Of a stretch of DNA of 38,587 nucleotides, positions 34,449 to 38,587 are shown piece by piece. Made by a program: the position numbers and the translations under genes. Positions within the stretch are counted from its first letter, which is position 1. The number at the start of each line of letters is the position of its first letter. This DNA is from Paenibacillus zanthoxyli JH29 (lineage in GTDB: Bacteria > Bacillota > Bacilli > Paenibacillales > Paenibacillaceae). A model generated the notes under the pieces. That model saw only the letters and a program-made list of their open reading frames with translations. It made no database searches and had not been told where the DNA came from. The stretch is from the NCBI RefSeq assembly GCF_000520715.1, contig NZ_ASSD01000557.1, positions 1 to 38,587 on the forward strand, written 5' to 3'.

Positions 34449-34835
34449 TCATACTTTTTCCGCCGCTTGTTCCCTTTCACGGACCAAATTTTCGTACCAT
34501 AGTGTCTTGTGCGTAATTTTCTCCAAAAACGATTTCATTTCCTCCACCTTCCGCTCCGTCGAGCGCTGGTGGTCTTGCAGAATTTGCAGCCGTTCCCTCA
34601 TGGTGTGGTCGCCCTTGAAAGCCAGCTCGGCAAAATGCTTCACCTGTACCACAGGCATTCCGGTGTCCCGCAAGCAGCGGATAAAATACAGCCAGTCCAG
34701 ATCCTCCGGCTCAAACAGCCGATTTCCCCGCTCATCCCGTTTCAACGCCTTTAAAAGTCCTTCCTGCTCATAATACCTCAGGGTATGGACGGTAAGACCG
34801 ATCTGTTCGGCCGCTTCCTTGATGGTTAAGGCCAT
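34449..34835 (-). CDS. MerR family transcriptional regulator (AdhR/YraB-like)
   Basis: 128 residues. Winged helix IKEAAEQIGLTVHTLRYYEQ, EGLLKALKRDERGNRLF, then a dimerisation coiled coil (QILQDHQRSTERKVEEMKSF). No metal-binding Cys pattern. This shape is that of the aldehyde-sensing AdhR/NmlR group, but a conserved Cys is not evident. ATG 34835 has AAAGGAGG about 6-10 bases upstream. Its own promoter has the MerR 19-bp spacer, so autoregulation is likely. It is upstream of the aldo/keto reductase-lar operon on the same strand and may control it. Confidence 0.87.
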   Translation of the reverse strand: MALTIKEAAEQIGLTVHTLRYYEQEGLLKALKRDERGNRLFEPEDLDWLYFIRCLRDTGMPVVQVKHFAELAFKGDHTMRERLQILQDHQRSTERKVEEMKSFLEKITHKTLWYENLVREREQAAEKV

Positions 34836-34877
34836 CCGCGTATCCTCCTTTCTGCTTCCGGACTCAATTTCGTTTTT

Positions 34878-34908
34878 ATCATACACCTTCGAGTGCACTT
34901 GAAGTCAA
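34878..34908 (-). promoter_or_regulatory. MerR-type promoter with 19-bp spacer
   Basis: Minus strand TTGACT (34903-34908), 19-base spacer, TATGAT (34878-34883). The spacer contains the near-palindrome CTTCAAGTGCACTCGAAG, 16 of 18 bases symmetric. Confidence 0.75.
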
Positions 34909-34928
34909 TACCGGATTTCAAGTTCTGT

Positions 34929-34952
34929 AAAATGTGTGAGCAAGTTCCATTA
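34929..34952. repeat. repeated intergenic motif, copy 2
   Basis: AAAATGTGTGAGCA then CATTACGC (see 30081). It lies between the lacD terminator and the MerR promoter. Confidence 0.55.
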
Positions 34953-34954
34953 CG

Positions 34955-34997
34955 CAAAAAAACGGCCTCAACAGACGAAAAACGTCCGCGAAGCCGT
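34955..34997 (-). terminator. terminator of the lacD-type gene
   Basis: ACGGC (34962-34966) pairs with GCCGT (34993-34997) with inner GACG/CGTC; the minus strand then runs TTTTTTTG. Confidence 0.8.
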
Positions 34998-35010
34998 CTT
35001 GCCTTCAAGA

Positions 35011-36054
35011 TTAAACTCCTGTTTTTTCCCGTTCCACAACCTCGATCTTGTCTTTGCCGCCATAGAAATCCCACCAGGGGGTCGCGGCCTTCGACAAAAT
35101 TTCACCCATACGGATCATTCGCCGTACACCCTCGTCCTTCAACCATTCCCGCAGTGCTTCGGCTCCATGCTTCCCGTAGATCTCAACGCCGTCCTGCCAG
35201 GTTGCCCGTCCGCACAATACGCCCGAGAAAGGAACCCCTGCTTCTCCGGCCAGCTCCAGCGTCTCCATGAACGTGTCATTGGTGACGCCCGCGCTCAAAT
35301 AAATGAACGGTACGCTTGTCAGACCCGCCGTAGTCTTGAAATGCGCAATCGCCTCTTCGCGCGTATACACGGCTTCGCCGCCCGCGCCCGCCCGGGTACC
35401 CGCCACATACTTCAGGTTAATCGGAACCTCCACTTTCAGCACGTCGATCTTGTACTTCGGCTGGGTGAATTCCCGCATGTATTTTTTCACCTTGTCCGGC
35501 TTGGCTTTGGCAAATTCCGCGCTTGCGGAGTCCCTGAGGGTATCGCTGTAGGTGACGGCCTCGAAGAAAAACGGGATATCGACGGAATCGCATTCCGCTC
35601 CGACCCGTTCAATAAAAGCATGTTTAATCGTGTTGATCTTCTCGTCATCGTCCGGGTCGTAATACATCAGGATTTTGACGGCATCGGCGCCTTTCTCCGC
35701 ATATCGCCGCACCGACCATTCCGGCAGCAAATCCGGCAGACGTCCTTTTTCCGTGGCGTCATAGCCGGTTTCTTCATAAGCGATCAGCAGACCAGTATCC
35801 TTATGACGAGCAGCCGCCGCATCCCAGCCGTATTCCGGGTCGAGCAGAATCGCGCTGGAATATGGTGTCAGTTCCTCCGATACCAGGCGCTTGAATTCAG
35901 CGACATGCCGTGCATCGGCTTCGCCTCCAAGCGCGCGCCCAAGCGATTTTCTAAGCGATCCCCGCTGATCAATCGCCGTCGCCACAAACAGCCCCCGGTC
36001 ATCGGACAGCTTGAGGAGCCGGTCGTATTTTCCTTTGGATATTCTTACACTCAT
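35011..36054 (-). CDS. lacD: tagatose 1,6-bisphosphate aldolase (LacD type)
   Basis: 347 residues. Class I aldolase (LacD/DeoC-like family) cleaving tagatose 1,6-bisphosphate to dihydroxyacetone phosphate and glyceraldehyde 3-phosphate; the Schiff-base Lys is in a barrel strand (likely KVEVPINLKYVAG). Other motifs: VATAIDQRGSLRKSL, DPEYGWDA, GRATWQDGV. ATG 36054 has AAGGAGG about 8 bases upstream. No other tagatose genes are seen, so the physiological substrate may differ. Terminator at 34962. It lies 88 bases downstream of the ABC permease on the same strand. Confidence 0.87.
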   Translation of the reverse strand: MSVRISKGKYDRLLKLSDDRGLFVATAIDQRGSLRKSLGRALGGEADARHVAEFKRLVSEELTPYSSAILLDPEYGWDAAAARHKDTGLLIAYEETGYDATEKGRLPDLLPEWSVRRYAEKGADAVKILMYYDPDDDEKINTIKHAFIERVGAECDSVDIPFFFEAVTYSDTLRDSASAEFAKAKPDKVKKYMREFTQPKYKIDVLKVEVPINLKYVAGTRAGAGGEAVYTREEAIAHFKTTAGLTSVPFIYLSAGVTNDTFMETLELAGEAGVPFSGVLCGRATWQDGVEIYGKHGAEALREWLKDEGVRRMIRMGEILSKAATPWWDFYGGKDKIEVVEREKTGV

Positions 36055-36142
36055 CTATCGTTCCTCCTTCATCTCCTAATATGGCCCAACAGTTGCCCCG
36101 CTATTTCGTATTTAACCGTCAGGATGGAGATCAACCAGGAAA

Positions 36143-36793
36143 CTACAAATCCCGGGTGGAGAACAGACGCAAAGAGATAAGGTAAGAAGCCGTGATAAAT
36201 ACGATGTAGACGGCACCTCCGAGCAGCCATTTTTCGAGACCCAAAGCCGAACTGTCCTGAATAAACGCCTTCAATCCCGGAATCGCTTTAATGATGTCTC
36301 CCAGATTCATCATGCCGAAGAAGATGACCAAAAAGAACGCGGTATTCACATATTGAGCTCCCTTAGGTCCGAGCAAATAATATAGGGGCAGGTAAACCGA
36401 GGCCATCAGCGGTACCAACAGAATGGAAACTCCCAGCTCTCTCCAGTTCATACTCTGGCTGTCATGCCCCAGCTGTGTCAGTACCAGACTGAACACCAGC
36501 GCAAAAGCTACACCAATCAAGAGAAAGGGCAGGACCGATACATATTTCGAGGCAACGATCAAGCTGCGGGGTACCGGAAGACTGAGCGAGAATCTAATAT
36601 TCACATTTCGGATATCCTGCAGGCAAGAGGTAAGGAGCATCATCATGGTGGGGAAAATTACAAGCAGACTCACACCGAACTGGGCGATTTTCGTATTCAT
36701 AACGGACACAAGAATGAGATAGGGAACAATAAACAGCAGATAATTTCGGGACAGCATAAAATCTTTGCGAATCAAAGAAACGAGATTAGACAT
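36143..36793 (-). CDS. ABC-2 type membrane permease
   Basis: 216 residues with about 6 membrane segments (NYLLFIVPYLILVSV, LLVIFPTMMMLLTS, FLLIGVAFALVFSL, LGVSILLVPLMASVYL, NTAFFLVIFFGMMNL, LLGGAVYIVFITASYL). The ABC2_membrane_2 type, common next to YtrA-type regulators. ATG 36793 overlaps the ATPase pseudogene end by 8 bases, so translation was coupled. Its ATPase partner is deleted in the core, so the transporter cannot work unless another ATPase serves it. The export substrate is unknown; peptide or lantibiotic defence is possible. Confidence 0.82.
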   Translation of the reverse strand: MSNLVSLIRKDFMLSRNYLLFIVPYLILVSVMNTKIAQFGVSLLVIFPTMMMLLTSCLQDIRNVNIRFSLSLPVPRSLIVASKYVSVLPFLLIGVAFALVFSLVLTQLGHDSQSMNWRELGVSILLVPLMASVYLPLYYLLGPKGAQYVNTAFFLVIFFGMMNLGDIIKAIPGLKAFIQDSSALGLEKWLLGGAVYIVFITASYLISLRLFSTRDL

Positions 36794-37191
36794 GCGCCTT
36801 GCCTCCTTTTACAGTGAAATACATAATGTCTTCCAGCGTCGGCGCCTCCAGTAGCGCACTTCCCTGAAAAACCTTTTCCGTTTCCCGCCGATCCGGCGCC
36901 AAGGCTTCGAACCCGTGAGCCCCTTCCCTTACTCCGACAAAATACTTCTTAACATCCTTGTCCAGCAGCTCGCGCCCGCCTTTGACCAGCACATACCGTT
37001 CCAGCACTTCATCCTTGCTGTCGCTGAAGACGACTTTCCCCCGGTTCATAAAAATGATATAGTCTGCGATCCGGTCCAGATCCGTCGTATTATGAGTGGA
37101 GAAGACGATCGACTTGTTCTCGTCGAGAATATTTCAGCGCAAACCGTTCAAAAGACTTCGAAACTCCCCGAATTTCCACCACATTACTCAT
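36786..37191 (-). pseudogene. ABC transporter ATPase, core deleted
   Basis: The first 20 codons from ATG 37191 (MSNVVEIRGVSKSFERFALK) are the start of an ABC ATPase. The sequence then joins ILDENKSIVFSTHNTTDLDR, the D-loop/His-switch region, and continues to the normal C-terminus at 36786. Walker A, signature and Walker B are absent, about 150 residues or 450 bases. The join near 37128-37136 (AAATATTCTC) also puts the two parts in different frames. ATG 37191 overlaps the GntR stop, as in a YtrA-type operon. Only the part from ATG 37049 remains as an 87-residue open frame, which is not functional. Confidence 0.82.
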
Positions 37192-37568
37192 TCTTGCTCC
37201 TCCTCGCCCAGCGTCTTGAATATGTCTACCATTTCCGCAAACCCGATCCCCAGCAGTCTGCTCTCCTCCAACACTTCTTTCATCTTGTCCTCCAAAAGCC
37301 GGTATCGCTGTTCACGGATATACTGCTGATTCATGCCGGACACAAAGGAGCCTTTTCCTACGAGCGAGTCCACCAGCCCTTCCCGCTCTAGTTCTTCGTA
37401 TGCGCGCTTTGTCGTAATGACGCTGATCTGCAAATCCTTGGCCAATTGACGGATCGAAGGCAGAGGGTCCCCCGCGGCAAGCTCGCCCTGCAAAATCAAC
37501 TGCCGAATCTGGCTTACAATCTGCGCATAAATCGGTTCTCCCGATGAGTTGGACAAAATAATGTTCAT
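37188..37568 (-). CDS. GntR family regulator, YtrA subfamily
   Basis: 126 residues. Winged helix at about 10-75 (PIYAQIVSQIRQLILQGEL, PLPSIRQLAKDLQISV, TTKRAYEELEREGLVDS, GKGSFVS) with a short C-terminal dimerisation helix pair. This is typical of YtrA regulators that control a neighbouring ABC cassette and are tuned by cell-envelope stress. ATG 37568 has GAGGTGAAGG directly upstream. Its stop overlaps the ATPase start. A symmetric operator lies over the -10. First gene of the cassette. Confidence 0.88.
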   Translation of the reverse strand: MNIILSNSSGEPIYAQIVSQIRQLILQGELAAGDPLPSIRQLAKDLQISVITTKRAYEELEREGLVDSLVGKGSFVSGMNQQYIREQRYRLLEDKMKEVLEESRLLGIGFAEMVDIFKTLGEEEQE

Positions 37569-37599
37569 CCTTCACCTCATTCCGCTGCATTGTAATTAA

Positions 37600-37620
37600 T
37601 GTATATATAATATATATACA
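37600..37620. promoter_or_regulatory. 21-base palindrome, candidate GntR operator
   Basis: Half site TGTATATATA on each side of one central base, exact. It overlaps the -10 TATATA (37611-37616) whose -35 TTGACA is at 37634-37639 with a 17-base spacer, all on the minus strand. A fitting site for autorepression. Confidence 0.65.
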
Positions 37621-37718
37621 ATATATCCATTCTTGTCAACGATATTCCCCTCTTTTTCTGCAATTGGGCTTCAACGAAATCAAAAAAGCACACCCTGCGC
37701 TTGTGGCAGAATGTGCAT

Positions 37719-37741
37719 AAAAAAGACACCGGATACCGGTG
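37719..37741 (-). terminator. terminator of the small protein gene
   Basis: CACCGG (37727-37732) pairs with CCGGTG (37736-37741) and the minus strand runs TTTTTT. A second hairpin (GCACA/TGTGC, about 37688-37716) follows with TTTTTT in tandem. Between the two hairpins and the GntR promoter no gene is seen. Confidence 0.75.
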
Positions 37742-37801
37742 CCATGCAAGATTTGCTCTATTCGTATTTGCTCCAGCCTTAATTTTGTTCGCCGTATAGT
37801 C

Positions 37802-37966
37802 TTATTCGTAGGAGCTTTGCTCGTTTTCCTTATAGCCTTTGTCTCTACGCAGCATTTCCTTGCGCCGGTCCATTTGCTCCTGCTCCATCTGATTGGCCTC
37901 GTGGGATGTTGGCGCTGTCTTCTCCAAATCTTTTACCGTGTTGATCAAATTTTTGTCGGGACTCAT
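37802..37966 (-). CDS. small hydrophilic protein, unknown
   Basis: 54 residues, charged and Gln/Glu/Met-rich (SHEANQMEQEQMDRRKEML). No membrane segment, no cysteine. ATG 37966 has AAGGAGAG 7 bases upstream; an in-frame ATG at 37987 lacks a site. It stands alone with its own terminator and a clear ribosome site, so it is probably a real gene. Not recognised. Confidence 0.65.
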   Translation of the reverse strand: MSPDKNLINTVKDLEKTAPTSHEANQMEQEQMDRRKEMLRRDKGYKENEQSSYE

Positions 37967-38055
37967 GGCAATTCTCTCCTTAACCATTCTTTGATACCTT
38001 GAATAGTGTTTCGGTCAGGAAGGAAAATTATGCATGATCGCCTTAAGAAGCTTCA

Positions 38056-38587
38056 TTAATTGGTGTTAAGCGACAGGCCGATGATCTCCGACCGGCTGGC
38101 GAGACGGATGGGCGGACCCCATGTTCCGTATCCGGATGAAACAATAACATGCAGATTCTCTTTATTCAGATAGCCCCAGTCCAGCTCGAATAGGCGTCTT
38201 GTAATCCAGTGGATGGGCGCGATTTGTCCCCGGTGCGTATGGCCGGAGAGAAGCACATCGACGCCGGCCTTGGCGGCGGCCTCAAATCCTGTCGGCTGGT
38301 GATCCATCATGATGACGGGACGCGTCAAATCCAGACCTTCCAGCAGAGAGGCGACACTCTTGCGGCCTTCGCTGTCCATGCTCTCCGCCGCTTTGTCCTT
38401 CCTGCCTACAATATACACTCCGGCGGTCTCGGCTACCTCATCCTGAAGCACGTGTATGCCGACTTCGTTCATTAGATCCGTATATTTCTTGATGTCCCCG
38501 CCGTAATATTCATGATTGCCCAGCACGGCGAACACGCCGTAACGGGCCTTCAGCTTGCCCAGCTGCTCGCTCATCCGGTGGCGGGCG
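38056..38587 (-). CDS. metallophosphoesterase (YkuE-like), 5' end outside window
   Basis: At least 177 residues are visible, the C-terminal part. Metal-binding motifs GNHEYY and GHTHRGQIAP (calcineurin-like) are present; the first D-x-H and GD motifs lie beyond the window. VIMMDHQPTGFEAA holds another metal His. The hydrolase acts on phosphodiesters, perhaps lipid or UDP-diacylglucosamine type; the substrate is unknown. The ATG at 38574 is internal, since the frame continues upstream with Ala-Arg-His-Arg. Confidence 0.88.
   Translation of the reverse strand, partial: ARHRMSEQLGKLKARYGVFAVLGNHEYYGGDIKKYTDLMNEVGIHVLQDEVAETAGVYIVGRKDKAAESMDSEGRKSVASLLEGLDLTRPVIMMDHQPTGFEAAAKAGVDVLLSGHTHRGQIAPIHWITRRLFELDWGYLNKENLHVIVSSGYGTWGPPIRLASRSEIIGLSLNTN

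Noticed and set aside
37600..37620. TA-rich stretch as a low-complexity artefact
   Set aside because: It is exactly symmetric and overlaps a promoter -10 in front of a GntR gene, so it is kept as an operator candidate.

Overview
The window looks like a chromosomal segment of a Paenibacillus-type low-to-mid GC Firmicute. Evidence: strong AGGAGG-type ribosome binding sites, frequent GTG/TTG starts, a Bacillus-like cysJ-cysI pair (CysJ N-terminus close to B. subtilis), a PdxK of the B. subtilis type, MerR promoters with 19-bp spacers, an MntH gene and a YtrA-type GntR regulator. No tRNA, rRNA, riboswitch or CRISPR array was seen.

Layout. (1) 1-1255: 5' part of hutH on the minus strand, preceded by a terminator-like hairpin. 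(2) 1.3-4.8 kb: a scrap yard of decayed pieces (three-hairpin segment, DDE transposase remnant, P-loop ATPase fragment, IS630-type tail, tetR pseudogene) around an intact alpha/beta hydrolase. (3) 5.0-10.6 kb: oxidoreductase cluster. An AraC regulator with an SDR gene is followed by an SDR / quinone-reductase / SDR run that diverges from a tetR gene across a 22-bp perfect palindrome. (4) 10.9-12.9 kb: dead Tn3-family transposase and tyrosine recombinase, both with internal deletions. (5) 13-15.4 kb: hisC, a HAD phosphatase and a divergent GNAT. (6) 15.7-21.4 kb: cysJI (assimilatory sulfite reductase), a polytopic membrane protein and a small LSM-like protein with a Gly-Tyr microsatellite. (7) 21.5-27.6 kb: MerR/GyrI-like regulator, a repeat-rich spacer, mntH with promoter and MntR-like operator, an MFS exporter, an ABC ATPase and a frameshifted divergent AraC gene. 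(8) 27.6-30 kb: pdxK and an IMP dehydrogenase. (9) 30.2-34.9 kb: larB, larE, larC and a two-cluster ferredoxin-type aldo/keto reductase in one minus-strand operon, with a MerR gene upstream and a perfect TGTGA-N6-TCACA box in front. (10) 35-38.6 kb: LacD-type aldolase, a GntR/ABC/permease cassette whose ATPase has lost its core, a small hydrophilic protein and a truncated metallophosphoesterase.

How the genes work together. The most distinctive unit is the aldo/keto reductase-larC-larE-larB operon. LarB, LarE and LarC make the nickel-pincer nucleotide cofactor, yet no LarA (lactate racemase) is in the window; an iron-sulfur aldo/keto reductase leads the operon instead, and an Fnr-like box suggests oxygen control. 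LarC carries a 33-histidine tract. The 5-10 kb cluster looks like an acquired, TetR- and AraC-controlled set of NAD(P)H oxidoreductases. Many accessory genes are broken (tetR, tnpA, recombinase, araC, ABC ATPase, transposase, ATPase), so gene decay is active here.
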